Below, one piece after another: positions 1-7,899 of a DNA stretch of 64,000 bases. This DNA is from Paenibacillus periandrae (GTDB taxonomy: Bacteria > Bacillota > Bacilli > Paenibacillales > NBRC-103111). Each line of letters starts with the position of its first letter. The first letter of the stretch is position 1. Location: assembly GCF_022458865.1 (NCBI RefSeq), contig NZ_JAJNMU010000038.1:1-64000 (forward strand), given 5' to 3'. Under the pieces are notes generated by a model. It made no database searches. It was given only the letters and a program-made list of their open reading frames with translations, and was not told the DNA's origin. The position numbers and the translations under genes were made by a program.

Positions 1-2
1 CT

Positions 3-62
3 AATCCTTTCAATGGATTATGGACAGGTACTACCTGCCATTTCATTGTAAAGGATTTTTTT
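3..62 (+). terminator. Rho-independent terminator of a gene left of the window
   Basis: AATCCTTT plus CAATG (3-15) pairs with CATTG, T, AAAGGATT (44-57), and a run of T follows on the plus strand. A smaller CAGGT/ACCTG hairpin lies in the loop. The T-tract is only on the plus-strand side, so it ends a rightward gene outside the window. The rest of the stretch to 127 shows nothing else. Confidence 0.6.
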
Positions 63-127
63 GTGTCTGAACTTTCTATAGACAGAAGATTATGAACATT
101 CAGAGAAAATTAATGCAACGCTAGTGA

Positions 128-2431
128 TTATATATATGTATGCCGGCTCATCTCCCGATAATGGCTCGGCGTTATACCTTCCTGCTTTTTAAATATTCGG
201 TTAAAATAACTATGCTGATACCCGACCTGTACGGCAACATCGTTTATTTTCAGCTCTGTATCACGGAGCAGCTCTTTGGCCTTCCCTATTCGCAGCTCGG
301 TCAAGTAATCTATGAAGTTTTTCCCATTTACCTGCTTGAATGATTTGCTGAGCGAGACGGCATTCATCCCGGTATGCTCTGCACAGCTGTCCAATGAAAT
401 TTCATTCATATACTCATTTTGCAAATAGATCATTGCCGACTCCACAACCTTTTTGACCTGCACATCGGAACGAGCCTCCAGCTCCCTCACAAAAGGGTGT
501 ATGACCTTGGCATTAAACCAATTCAACATTTTCTGCGGCTCACGGATCTGGGTCAGCTGTTCATACAGATTGGCTGATTTATACACTCGGCTCGGGTCCA
601 TACCGGAATGGCGGATAGCATGCAGGATGCTGCCCAGAAGCTGAAGCATTCCCTGCTGAATATCAATTTCCTTGGCCCTTCGTTCCAACAGCTCCTCCAA
701 AAACAGCACAATCGTGTGCTCAGCCTCCTGCTGCTGACCTGTACGCAGCATTTGTATAATTTCGCGCTCCAGTACGAACGGGTAACGCAGCTCATTCATT
801 TCTTCACTGACTTCAAGTGTCTCCAGATCCAGCATCTGATTTTCATTTTCAAAATTGCGATAGCTCAAGGCCTGTTTGGCTTCTTCATAACGAAAAGGGA
901 TCTGGGCAATCAAGGGAGTCGTTTTCCCGATAGCTATGGAAACCTGCAGCTTTAAAATATGATTGATCGTATGCATCAATTCCTCGCTAAACGCTTGCAG
1001 CTTGTCTGTAAACGGCCGATCTGGAGAGACAATGATAAGCACACCGATCGATAAATCGTGGAAGTTGACGGTACTGGCCTGTTCCAAGCGATTGGCCGCC
1101 AGCTCTTCAATAATGTTCGCCGCAGCAAACGTAACCAGACCCTCGTCACCCAATGAAAACCTGCCCTCTAAATTTTCAAAACCGGTCAATTGAATATGCA
1201 TCACCTGAAATTGCTGGTCGTCCACAATCCAGTCAAAGTTTCTCATCCGCTTCTTCAAATCTTCTTCCGAATAGGCATACAGAAAGCCTTGCACCAATTG
1301 AAGCAGGAAGCCTTCCTTCACATGTGGCAGCTGCTGCTCCAGCTTGTTTTGCAGGGTAATGCTTTCTCTGCTTAGATGCAGCCATTCCTTTTCGATCATT
1401 TTAAATTCATCCGTCTGTTCGTTCGTACTGCCCACAAACAGCTTGTTGGCCGCAAGCAAACGGATCAATCGATCAATCGGTGAATAAATCTTGCGGGATG
1501 CCAGCCACGACAGGATAAATGCTAGCAGCAGCGCGGTGCAGCTGACGGAGAGAATCAGCTTGGAAATGAACACAACCGGTTTCGTAATCGCATTAATCGG
1601 TGAAGCCGAGACATAAATCCAATCCGAGCCAACCCGCGAAAACGTGCCATAGGATACCGTATAGGTCGTGTTTTTCCAGTCGTACAGGAAGGAACCGGTT
1701 TGGGCTCCTCCCTTCATCACTTCGTTCCTTAGAACCTCGTCAAAGCCAATTGAATTTGCTGTTCCTGCACTGGATAGAAGCACATTTCCATCATTTTGCA
1801 TGATGAAGGTTTCACCTACGTTGTACGGTGTTAGCGTTTTCAACAGATTGGATGCTTTCTCTTTGTCCACACGAACCAGCAGGGCACCAAACGGTTCAAA
1901 ATTAACACCTGGCAGTTTATGAACTAACGTCAAATCGGTTGCATCCACTATACCCGGATCGGCCGGGAGATCGGACCAAAAAACCAGTTTTCCTTGTGAT
2001 AGCATATCGATGTAACTATCCATGAATGTCCTGTTCTGTATCACATCATACTCGGGATAAAAACGGATTGGCTTCATGCCATTGAGGAACAGCTCCACCT
2101 GCTTGGCCAGCGGACTTGAACCTTGCATGACACCCAATGTCTTGGTCACATCACGGGCAATTTCAAATTCCGAATAAAAATTAACATCCTTCAGGCTGCT
2201 ATTAAATTTGGGATCGAATGCCCAATGAGCAAGCGAATTTTCCAGATAGGTGAACTGGTCATCGACATTAGCGGCTCTCTGTACGATTTGACTCTTATGC
2301 AGCTGCAGCATTTCATTTTCCAGACGGTCCCCGCCCATCCAATAAATAATAATACCAACAATAACACCTGGAATGCTTGAAATTAATAAAATCAATATGA
2401 GGCTGTTGCGAAAAAATCTCCCTTTTAACAA
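128..2431 (-). CDS. Membrane-bound AraC/YesN-type transcriptional regulator
   Basis: A 767-residue one-component regulator of the large Paenibacillus type. Residues about 8-30 form a membrane helix, about 35-285 an extracellular Cache-like sensor, and a second helix follows near 288-310. The middle is a cytoplasmic linker (a degenerate GGDEF-like segment is usual in this family). The last 100 residues are two AraC helix-turn-helix motifs (LDSCAEHTGMNAVSLSKSF, then INDVAVQVGYQHSYFNRIFK). The start is TTG at 2431 behind a GAGGTGAGGG ribosome binding site. Such proteins usually sense an extracellular sugar and activate a neighbouring ABC transporter operon, but no transporter lies beside this one, so its target is unknown or left of the window. 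Confidence 0.85.
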   Translation of the reverse strand: MLKGRFFRNSLILILLISSIPGVIVGIIIYWMGGDRLENEMLQLHKSQIVQRAANVDDQFTYLENSLAHWAFDPKFNSSLKDVNFYSEFEIARDVTKTLGVMQGSSPLAKQVELFLNGMKPIRFYPEYDVIQNRTFMDSYIDMLSQGKLVFWSDLPADPGIVDATDLTLVHKLPGVNFEPFGALLVRVDKEKASNLLKTLTPYNVGETFIMQNDGNVLLSSAGTANSIGFDEVLRNEVMKGGAQTGSFLYDWKNTTYTVSYGTFSRVGSDWIYVSASPINAITKPVVFISKLILSVSCTALLLAFILSWLASRKIYSPIDRLIRLLAANKLFVGSTNEQTDEFKMIEKEWLHLSRESITLQNKLEQQLPHVKEGFLLQLVQGFLYAYSEEDLKKRMRNFDWIVDDQQFQVMHIQLTGFENLEGRFSLGDEGLVTFAAANIIEELAANRLEQASTVNFHDLSIGVLIIVSPDRPFTDKLQAFSEELMHTINHILKLQVSIAIGKTTPLIAQIPFRYEEAKQALSYRNFENENQMLDLETLEVSEEMNELRYPFVLEREIIQMLRTGQQQEAEHTIVLFLEELLERRAKEIDIQQGMLQLLGSILHAIRHSGMDPSRVYKSANLYEQLTQIREPQKMLNWFNAKVIHPFVRELEARSDVQVKKVVESAMIYLQNEYMNEISLDSCAEHTGMNAVSLSKSFKQVNGKNFIDYLTELRIGKAKELLRDTELKINDVAVQVGYQHSYFNRIFKKQEGITPSHYREMSRHTYI

Positions 2432-2555
2432 ATCACCCTCACCTCTTTATGTAAGTCGTTGTACTATCATGACATAAATTGTATTTGTAACTCAAGAATT
2501 TTTTTATACAGAGGTGGTCATCCTAAAACGATACTTTGGACAATTAGGGGGAACC

Positions 2556-2855
2556 ATGATGGGTACAGAAACGAATCAAGAGGGTTTTATTAAGGAGGAT
2601 CGGAATCGATATACAGATTTCAAAACAGTCGAATCCCAAAGAAACGATCTCACGGCAGAGGAATTCCCGGAAGGCCCCTATGGATCAACACATCTGACAG
2701 AATCTCTTGGCAAAAGCAGTCCATGGCGCATAGATCAACGCCCGCCTAACCGTTTCACCTATGAAAATCGTGAGCTGCATGCAGGTCTGTCCCGTGATTA
2801 TCCTGGAGATCATCCTACACATGACGTAGAAGATGACGGGCAAATCGAGTCTTGA
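2556..2855 (+). CDS. Small conserved hydrophilic protein, function unknown
   Basis: A soluble 99-residue protein, rich in Asp, Glu, Arg and Pro, with no membrane segment or signal peptide. The frame is open from a GTG at 2514, but the ATG at 2556 follows AGGGGGAACC at the right distance and is chosen. Motifs such as FPEGPYGS and SPWRIDQRPPNRFTYENRELH look like conserved turn-rich segments, and I do not recognise a family with certainty. It stands alone on the plus strand between two minus-strand genes and shares the hairpin at 2890-2923 as terminator. Confidence 0.6.
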   Translation: MMGTETNQEGFIKEDRNRYTDFKTVESQRNDLTAEEFPEGPYGSTHLTESLGKSSPWRIDQRPPNRFTYENRELHAGLSRDYPGDHPTHDVEDDGQIES

Positions 2856-2889
2856 TTTCATTGGATGCAGACGAGCAAAAAACAAAAAC

Positions 2890-2923
2890 GGCAGAGAGAA
2901 TGTCATCGACATTCTCTGCTGCC
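2890..2923. terminator. Bidirectional terminator between the small ORF and ilvD
   Basis: GGCAGAGAGAATGTC and GACATTCTCTGCTGCC form a long stem around a three-base loop. On the minus strand it is followed by GTTTTTGTTTTTT, which suits ilvD. On the plus strand a shorter CCTTTTC follows, which suits the 99-residue gene. Confidence 0.8.
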
Positions 2924-2968
2924 TTTTCAGATGCAGGCTATGCTGCTATATATACGAGTGCTATCAAA

Positions 2969-4654
2969 TTAAATCTTCATGACGCCGCCAGTACTTGCGG
3001 AAGTAACCAGCTTCGAGTAACGGGCCAAGTAGCCTGTTTTCACTTTCAGCTCAAAGCCTTTCCAGTTGGACTTGCGACGGTGCATTTCCTCATCGGAAAT
3101 TTTCAACTCAATACGGCGTTCGATCAAATCCAGCTCGATGATGTCTCCGTCCTCAACGAAAGCAATCGGACCACCTTCAGCCGCTTCCGGCGAAATATGA
3201 CCGATGCTGATCCCGCGGGAAGCTCCCGAGAAACGACCATCCGTGATCAAACCAACCTTCGCACCAAGACCCATCCCAACAATTTGTGAAGTAGGTGCCA
3301 GCATTTCCGGCATTCCCGGTCCACCCTTTGGACCTTCGTAACGAATGACAACAACATGGCCTTCTTTGACTTTTCCGTTAGCGATACCGGACAATGCTTC
3401 TTCCTGAGAATCGAAGCAAATAGCAGGACCCACATGTCTGCCGCCCACTTCTTTATCCACTGCACCAACCTTGATGATCGATCCGTCCGGAGCGAGATTA
3501 CCGAACAAAACTGCCAAGCCGCCGCGCTCGGAATGAGGATTATCCAATGGATGAATAACATCCTTATTCACGATTTCGCAGCCAGCTACATTCTCACGCA
3601 ATGTTTTACCTGATACGGTAATACAGTCTCCGTTCAGAGCACCCGGTTTCTTGAGCAGCTCATTAATGATTGCACTCACACCACCTGCGTTATGCACATC
3701 TTCGATGTGATAATCAGAAGCTGGAGCGATCTTAGCCAAATGCGGTACACGGTTAGCCACTTCGTTGATGCGCTCGATTGGATATTCAAAACCCGCTTCA
3801 TGCGCCAAAGCCAATGTATGAAGCACAGTGTTTGTCGAACCGCCCATTGCCATATCCAGAGCAAATGCGTTATCGATAGCTTCGATTGTTACAATATCAC
3901 GAGGCTTAATGTCCAATTTGATAATTTCCATCAGCTGCGCAGCGGATTGTCTAACGAAGTCTTTGCGCTCTTCAGCAACTGCCAGAATCGTACCGTTACC
4001 TGGCAGGGCCAGGCCCAAGCCTTCAGCCAGACAGTTCATTGAATTGGCTGTAAACATACCCGAACATGAACCGCAGGTCGGACATCCGTATTGCTCAAGC
4101 TCAAGCAGACTTTGATCGTCAATTTTACCAGCTTGATACGCTCCTACGCCTTCAAAAACGCTGGATAGCGAAATCGATCTACCGTTTTTGTCTTTACCGG
4201 CTTTCATCGGGCCACCGCTGACGAAAATCGTCGGGATATTCACACGCAAAGCGCCCATCATCATACCCGGTGTAATTTTATCACAGTTCGGAATACAGAC
4301 CATACCGTCAAACCAGTGTGCTGCAACTACAGTTTCAAGGGAATCCGCAATAATTTCACGGCTTGGCAAGGAATAACGCATACCGATATGACCCATGGCA
4401 ATCCCGTCATCTACACCGATGGTGTTGAATTCAAAAGGTACACCGCCCGCCTCGCGGATAGCTTCCTTAACGATTTTACCGAACTCCTGAAGGTGAACGT
4501 GACCTGGAACGATATCGATATAGGAATTACATACCGCAATAAACGGCTTATCGAAATCTTCTTCTTTAACACCAGCTGCACGCAATAAGCTGCGGTGCGG
4601 TGCGCGGTCGAAGCCTTTTTTAATCATATCGCTTCTCATTTTTGGTTTGGACAT
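2969..4654 (-). CDS. ilvD: Dihydroxy-acid dehydratase
   Basis: A 561-residue protein of the usual IlvD length. It dehydrates 2,3-dihydroxy-isovalerate and 2,3-dihydroxy-3-methylvalerate in valine, isoleucine and pantothenate synthesis, using an iron-sulfur cluster and Mg. Visible hallmarks are CIPNCDKITPGM (near 122) and CPTCGSCSGMFTANSMNC (near 190), which carry the cluster cysteines, and the C-terminal GRFSGASRGISIGHISPEAAEGGP. The ATG at 4654 follows AGGAGG. The gene is single here, without ilvBHC neighbours, and has its own promoter (4703-4731). No T-box or other leader was seen in its short 5' region. Confidence 0.97.
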   Translation of the reverse strand: MSKPKMRSDMIKKGFDRAPHRSLLRAAGVKEEDFDKPFIAVCNSYIDIVPGHVHLQEFGKIVKEAIREAGGVPFEFNTIGVDDGIAMGHIGMRYSLPSREIIADSLETVVAAHWFDGMVCIPNCDKITPGMMMGALRVNIPTIFVSGGPMKAGKDKNGRSISLSSVFEGVGAYQAGKIDDQSLLELEQYGCPTCGSCSGMFTANSMNCLAEGLGLALPGNGTILAVAEERKDFVRQSAAQLMEIIKLDIKPRDIVTIEAIDNAFALDMAMGGSTNTVLHTLALAHEAGFEYPIERINEVANRVPHLAKIAPASDYHIEDVHNAGGVSAIINELLKKPGALNGDCITVSGKTLRENVAGCEIVNKDVIHPLDNPHSERGGLAVLFGNLAPDGSIIKVGAVDKEVGGRHVGPAICFDSQEEALSGIANGKVKEGHVVVIRYEGPKGGPGMPEMLAPTSQIVGMGLGAKVGLITDGRFSGASRGISIGHISPEAAEGGPIAFVEDGDIIELDLIERRIELKISDEEMHRRKSNWKGFELKVKTGYLARYSKLVTSASTGGVMKI

Positions 4655-4702
4655 TGGATGTGAAACCTCCTAGTATATAATCAGGTGCGAATTTTTTAGC
4701 AT

Positions 4703-4731
4703 TCTATAAATTCTATCATGTTTGGAGGCAA
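4703..4731 (-). promoter_or_regulatory. Putative sigma-A promoter of ilvD
   Basis: On the minus strand TTGCCT is followed after 17 bases by TATAGA, about 50 bases before the ilvD start. Both hexamers are close to the sigma-A consensus. Confidence 0.5.
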
Positions 4732-4768
4732 ATGAAAACGATATGTGTCAAAATCCCTCAATCATCTT

Positions 4769-4797
4769 TTGCCCGTATCTGCTTCTTCATGTATAAT
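4769..4797 (+). promoter_or_regulatory. Putative sigma-A promoter of the DUF3055-like gene
   Basis: TTGCCC, a 17-base spacer and a perfect TATAAT lie 44 bases before the start codon at 4841. Confidence 0.6.
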
Positions 4798-4840
4798 CGA
4801 TTGTACAATGGCAGTTATAGGAACGGAGTGACCCGCAGTA

Positions 4841-5137
4841 ATGGCAGAATTTGATTTATTATACGATTCGCAAGAAGATACACGTACACGCTTTGTTTGT
4901 TTTGTTGGTGATAATTCCATGCACCGGTTTGACCTGGCAATCACATCGACGAACCGCTTCTATGGAAAAAAGCTGATTACCGATCTGCAATCAGGACGTA
5001 CCGCTGTCATCGGACCTGACGATCTGGATGAAGAAGGCTACCTCGAGCATGTGTATAAACTGACGGAGGAAGAAGCGGCTGAGCTGACCAACTTCCTGTC
5101 GATGGTCGTAGGCACGATTAACTTCACGGATCTTTAG
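4841..5137 (+). CDS. DUF3055-like cytosolic protein
   Basis: A 98-residue soluble acidic protein. The sequence (LYDSQEDTRTRFVCFVGD near the start, then TSTNRFYGKKLITDLQSGRTAVIGPDDLDEEGYLEHVYKL) resembles the DUF3055 family of Bacillales, which has no assigned function; this assignment is from memory of the family. The ATG follows GGAACGGAG at a slightly long distance. A clear sigma-A promoter precedes it, and a long inverted-repeat element begins two bases after its stop codon. Confidence 0.7.
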   Translation: MAEFDLLYDSQEDTRTRFVCFVGDNSMHRFDLAITSTNRFYGKKLITDLQSGRTAVIGPDDLDEEGYLEHVYKLTEEEAAELTNFLSMVVGTINFTDL

Positions 5138-5138
5138 T

Positions 5139-5302
5139 AGAAGTCCGGTGAATAAGTCCCGCTGCACGACCAAATATCCTTCCGATCGCTGTTGAAATAT
5201 GAAATTGGATGAAAATAAGAGGTTTATTCACGATTTCAAAGGCGAGCGCTTACGCTTCTCCAGGATCATTTGGTCGCTCCGCTCTTTATTCACCAGACTT
5301 CT
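5139..5302 (+). repeat. Long inverted-repeat element, copy 1
   Basis: A 164-bp palindrome-like element. The outer arms AGAAGTCCGGTGAATAA and TTATTCACCAGACTTCT pair with one mismatch, and inner arms CGACCAAAT and ATTTGGTCG also pair. It is homologous to a second copy at 48354-48529 in inverted genome orientation: 28 bases (5167-5194) are identical, and the right arm (5238-5284) differs from its counterpart at only a few positions. The outer and central parts differ between copies, yet each copy stays self-complementary. It encodes no protein. It lies directly after the stop of the DUF3055-like gene, in the transcribed sense. Confidence 0.8.
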
Positions 5303-5337
5303 AGAATTTGTTAATAAGATCTTTAGCGTTACATTAC

Positions 5338-5363
5338 AAAAAGAGCCCTCCGCGGGCTCTTTT
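5338..5363. terminator. Bidirectional terminator
   Basis: AAAAAGAGCCC, loop TCCGC, GGGCTCTTTT forms a compact GC-rich hairpin with T-tracts on both sides. It can end the plus-strand DUF3055-like gene and the minus-strand cupin gene. Confidence 0.85.
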
Positions 5364-5382
5364 ATGATCTTGCTATGATGAT

Positions 5383-5700
5383 TTAGCGTTTTACCAGATC
5401 TTCCCGCACCGGCGTGAACGTATCGAGCAGAATACTTGGCTCAATCGCTTTGGCACCATGCTTGGCGTTGCTCGGGATGTAGATCGTTTCACCCTGCCCA
5501 ATGACATGCTTTTGTCCATCAATAGTGAACTCCAGCCTGCCCTTGATACAGTAAGAAAATTGCTCATGCGGATGGCTGTGCTCGTAGCCCTCGGCATTTT
5601 CCTCGAAATGAACTTCCATCATCATGATCGTTTGGCCCGGCTCAAAAATCTTTCTTTTGACTCCAGGCTCTGCATTTTCCCATACTCCAATATTGCTCAT
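5383..5700 (-). CDS. Single-domain cupin protein
   Basis: A 105-residue double-stranded beta-helix protein. The metal-binding cupin motifs are visible as HSHPHEQFSYCIKGRLEF (near 40-57) and IPSNAKHGAKAIEP (near 75-88). Its substrate cannot be told from sequence; related small cupins include sugar-binding, dioxygenase-like and storage forms. The ATG at 5700 follows TTAGGAGG, and two exact tandem copies of a small hairpin repeat lie directly upstream (5716-5784). The gene is alone on its transcript and ends at the terminator at 5338-5363. Confidence 0.85.
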   Translation of the reverse strand: MSNIGVWENAEPGVKRKIFEPGQTIMMMEVHFEENAEGYEHSHPHEQFSYCIKGRLEFTIDGQKHVIGQGETIYIPSNAKHGAKAIEPSILLDTFTPVREDLVKR

Positions 5701-5715
5701 TGTGAACCTCCTAAA

Positions 5716-5784
5716 AGTTTTCGAAGAAAACTGACTTCGTAAGCGTTAACTTTAGAGTTTTCGAAGAAAACTGACTTCGTAAGC
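5716..5784 (-). repeat. Tandem 5' UTR hairpin repeats, two copies
   Basis: Two identical 29-bp units (5716-5744 and 5756-5784) with a 40-bp period. On the minus strand each reads GCTTACGAAGTC followed by AGTTTTC-TTC-GAAAACT. The second half is a hairpin, and CGAAG in the first half can instead pair with CTTCG in the hairpin loop. The proximal unit runs into TTTTAGGAGG and the cupin start. Related units lie before alaR (29569-29670) and the holin-like gene (37396-37492). The remainder up to 5913 is AT-rich and shows no gene. Confidence 0.85.
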
Positions 5785-5913
5785 GTGTCCATATTCCATG
5801 GTAACATATCTCAATCGTGATTGTGCTGGATTTTTTTATATTCACTTGTATAAATTCCTTATCAATAATCCCATACAATTTAACATAGGAGCTTGGCTGG
5901 TTTTATAATCTAA

Positions 5914-6720
5914 CTATTTGCCAGACACCAGCAAGGTTGCTTCAATCTTCATACGCTGCTCCATACGCTCGTCTTCCCCCATCCGCGGACAGGAATAACA
6001 ATAGCCATGGCCTGTATCCGTTAAATAGGCAAGGCAGCATGAGGCCTTGATCCGCATCGTTTCTCCCGGGATACGCGGATTATCGATATGACGAAACTGG
6101 ATGTCAAACGGGTTCTTTTTTCTGCCGAATATTTCTGGGGCAAGCCCGTATCGGAGAAAGTTAAAATCCTCCTCGATTGTAAGTCGCAGCTGATCGGTTT
6201 CAGCCTCTTTCTGCGATGCATCATAGGCATAATGAAGACGCGTAGCGAGCTGACCCCAGAGCTGACCAACATTAATTCCAACAGCAGCCGCAATTGACGC
6301 CATCAGCGGAGCTACTTCATTACTGTAAAAGGAGCTCAGCACCTGCTTCCTCCAATCATTTCTATCCGTACAGGGAACAGACAAGCTGTCGGAATCATGG
6401 AGCTGAAACGCCCAGCGCGGCCGATTATTGAACAAATGCACCTGCCCGCTCAGATTATGCAGGGACAGGTTATAAGCAGCATCGTGATGGGAGATCGTAT
6501 ACTGAAGCGCTGCACAGACCCATGCGAACCATAACGAAAAATAAGTGGCCGCAACCTCCGGCTTCATCGCTTTTAGCACAGGTCCGTATTGCTCAATCAA
6601 CTGCTCGGCATTGCCTTTGTCCACCAAGTCAGCAAGCTCAAGCCGAAACAGAGCTTCAGGCAGCTCTGTTTTCACAAAATACATATGCTTTTCCAAATAA
6701 TCAAAATCGATCTTCCCCAT
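5914..6720 (-). CDS. FhuF-like (2Fe-2S) ferric-siderophore reductase
   Basis: A 268-residue cytoplasmic protein resembling IucA/IucC C-terminal and FhuF ferric-iron reductases, which release iron from imported siderophores. The diagnostic C-terminal cysteine pattern is present: CC, eleven residues, then CYSC (about 237-253). The frame is open to an ATG at 6735, but the ATG at 6720 (MGKIDFDYLE) has GGGGTG seven bases upstream and is preferred. A Fur-box-like site lies 37 bases before the start, so iron repression is likely. No siderophore transporter is adjacent; the AraC gene upstream ends only about 50 bases away. Confidence 0.8.
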   Translation of the reverse strand: MGKIDFDYLEKHMYFVKTELPEALFRLELADLVDKGNAEQLIEQYGPVLKAMKPEVAATYFSLWFAWVCAALQYTISHHDAAYNLSLHNLSGQVHLFNNRPRWAFQLHDSDSLSVPCTDRNDWRKQVLSSFYSNEVAPLMASIAAAVGINVGQLWGQLATRLHYAYDASQKEAETDQLRLTIEEDFNFLRYGLAPEIFGRKKNPFDIQFRHIDNPRIPGETMRIKASCCLAYLTDTGHGYCYSCPRMGEDERMEQRMKIEATLLVSGK

Positions 6721-6756
6721 TATCAAGCACCCCATTCAAATAAAGCGTTGAATAAA

Positions 6757-6771
6757 TGATAATAGTTCTCA
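6757..6771 (-). promoter_or_regulatory. Fur box upstream of the FhuF-like gene
   Basis: TGATAATAGTTCTCA fits the 7-1-7 Bacillus Fur box (TGATAAT, N, ATTATCA) at 12 of 14 defined positions, with one half-site perfect. It lies just before an iron reductase gene, as expected for iron repression. Confidence 0.65.
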
Positions 6772-6772
6772 T

Positions 6773-7759
6773 TTATGTTGTCAATCTTCGATGCTGATCC
6801 CTATATTTCATCGGAGTCGATCCCAACTTTCTTTTGAACACATAATGCAAATAATTGGCGCTGGAAAACCCGTTCTGGAATGCAATCTGATCAATGGTTT
6901 GATCGCTTAGGCTCAGCTCATTGCAAATATGGGTAAGACGCACATGCTCGATATATTCGCTGAACGTACCTCCCGTATGGTCACGAAAAATCCGCTGCAG
7001 CTGACGCGGGCTAATCTGCACACGTTCGGCCACAACCTCCAGTGTCAGCGGCTCCATGTAATTATCCTTGATAAACTGTACAGCCAGCTTATAGCGGTAT
7101 TGCTTCATATTACGCGATGGAATATCCGTTTGTGGTCCAGAAGCATAAGCGCGCGTTGTACGCAAAAGAATCTGAATAATCGACTGCTTGATTACGGTAA
7201 ACAGCCCAGGCTGATTCTCGTACCACGCCCGATAGGCATTCAGAAAGCATTCCATGGCCCGATATTGATCGAGCACCGGTTTGGCAGGCAGATGCTTGAG
7301 CTGCTGGATGCAAGCCTCGGCTTCCGCAATTTCCGAACGGCGCCCCCAATCACAGGACGGTTCACTTTCAACGCCTCCTTCTCGTGGAGTTTCATCATGG
7401 TCCAGCTTGACAATATCGATATGCAGGCATAGCTCATCCATCGCTTCAAGAGCATCCGCCTCCTGGTAATGCACCAGATTGGGACCGGTCAGATAGAGCA
7501 TGCCTTCCTGCAGCGAATAAGGAACCTCTCCGAGAATGACCTTGCCTTTGCCCCGAGGAATGTAGTGGAATTCAAATTCGGAATGCTTATGGAAGGATAC
7601 TATTTTGCCTGGACTAAAGGTCGTATGATGAAATCTCAGCATACGAATTCCATAATGGCCCCAGCGGAACTCTACATCCAGGCGATCCAGTGCATGTCCC
7701 TGCTCCAGCATAAGCTCATAAGGGTATGGCTTGGGGGTCGATCTTCCATGTATCTCCAA
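6773..7759 (-). CDS. AraC-family regulator with N-terminal cupin domain
   Basis: A regulator of about 328 residues. The N-terminal part is a cupin effector domain (FSPGKIVSFHKHSEFEFHYIPRGKGKV), and the last 100 residues are two AraC helix-turn-helix motifs (LEVVAERVQISPRQLQRIFRD and IDQIAFQNGFSSANYLHYVFKRK). The frame is open to a GTG at 7834 without a ribosome binding site. A TTG at 7759 follows GAGGAGGTAAGTAGT and is the likely start. The two upstream Gfo/Idh/MocA dehydrogenases are its probable targets, and direct repeats before them (10104-10132) suit an AraC protein. Confidence 0.85.
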   Translation of the reverse strand: MEIHGRSTPKPYPYELMLEQGHALDRLDVEFRWGHYGIRMLRFHHTTFSPGKIVSFHKHSEFEFHYIPRGKGKVILGEVPYSLQEGMLYLTGPNLVHYQEADALEAMDELCLHIDIVKLDHDETPREGGVESEPSCDWGRRSEIAEAEACIQQLKHLPAKPVLDQYRAMECFLNAYRAWYENQPGLFTVIKQSIIQILLRTTRAYASGPQTDIPSRNMKQYRYKLAVQFIKDNYMEPLTLEVVAERVQISPRQLQRIFRDHTGGTFSEYIEHVRLTHICNELSLSDQTIDQIAFQNGFSSANYLHYVFKRKLGSTPMKYRDQHRRLTT

Positions 7760-7899
7760 ACTACTTACCTCCTCATTTCCTGCCATCTGAGCAACTATAA
7801 ATGGGAAAAGGCCGCGCGCCTCTGGCTGATTCACCAGTTACGCACAAGCCTTTCTTTTTGTAATATACAAAGGGTTCATTCACGCATTTATGAGTCTGA

